Assembly: GCA_033763355.1 (NCBI GenBank)
Contig: JANRKT010000366.1
Location: 1 to 5,957, forward strand
DNA from: JANRKT01 sp033763355
GTDB taxonomy: Bacteria > Bacteroidota > Bacteroidia > Chitinophagales > Chitinophagaceae
Direction: 5' to 3'
Length of the DNA stretch: 5,957 bases
The number at the start of each line of letters is the position of its first letter. Position 1 is the stretch's first letter. The translations under genes were made by a program, and so were the position numbers. Positions 5,826 through 5,957 of the stretch are shown here, piece by piece. A model generated the notes under the pieces. That model saw only the letters and a list, made by a program, of their open reading frames with translations, made no database searches and was not told the origin of the DNA.

Positions 5826-5957
5826 ATGAAACCGGTAAAGACCAAATCAAATTATAATAAACTGCTTTCTGATATTGGAATTACCATTGAAAGGGCAAGG
5901 CAAAATGCTGTAAGGGCCATTAATACAGAATTGGTGAAAGCCAACTGGGAAATTGGC
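5826..5957 (+). CDS. DUF1016 / YhcG-type protein, N-terminal part only
   Basis: Only the first 44 codons are in the window and the frame is open at the right edge. The segment YNKLLSDIGITIERARQ, then NAVRAINTELVKANWEIG resembles the N-terminal DUF1016_N domain of YhcG-like proteins, which is usually followed by a PDDEXK-type nuclease domain that would lie beyond the window. The ATG at 5826 follows an A-rich leader and sits 23 bases after the orphan kinase tail. Its function is not well established; family members often occur in accessory or mobile regions. The assignment rests on a short stretch and should be held moderately. Confidence 0.75.
   Translation, partial: MKPVKTKSNYNKLLSDIGITIERARQNAVRAINTELVKANWEIG

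Overview
The window looks like chromosomal DNA of a Bacteroidetes bacterium, probably near the Chitinophagaceae/Sphingobacteria. The evidence is moderate to low GC, A-rich leaders without clear Shine-Dalgarno sites, soluble histidine kinases with the 'VRARxMAM' sensor-module linker and the 'GELTAGIAHEIQNPLNFVNNF' H-box, and a Bacteroidetes-style single-domain IS200-like transposase. The organism is inferred from recalled family resemblance, not from a search. All recognised genes are on the + strand.

Layout. (1) 2-2461: a large soluble histidine kinase, cut by the left edge, with tandem repeated sensor modules and a complete kinase core. (2) 2454-2578: an imperfect palindromic repeat whose outer arm overlaps the last codons and stop of that kinase. 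(3) 2581-2673: directly after the repeat, a truncated copy of the last 30 codons of a kinase of the same family. (4) 2701-3840 and 3841-4878: a FIST-domain sensor protein and a second soluble histidine kinase, joined stop-to-start with no spacer. (5) 4879-5120: about 240 noncoding bases packed with small hairpins, leading into (6) an IS200/IS605-type Y1 transposase at 5121-5582, followed by a GC-rich patch. (7) 5632-5802: another orphan kinase 3' end (F-box, G2 box and tail). (8) 5826-5957: the first 44 codons of a DUF1016/YhcG-type gene, cut by the right edge.

How it fits together. The FIST protein and the adjacent kinase probably form a sensor/kinase pair made from one transcript. The upstream kinase carries its sensors in the same chain. 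No response regulator is visible. The main oddity is that the same kinase 3' end occurs four times in 3.5 kb, twice in full genes and twice as orphan fragments, and both fragments lie beside repeat or mobile DNA. This points to a region shaped by recombination or duplication among near-identical kinase tails together with small mobile or palindromic elements. I see no CRISPR array, tRNA or rRNA, and no convincing new multi-gene system beyond the FIST-kinase pair and this mosaic.
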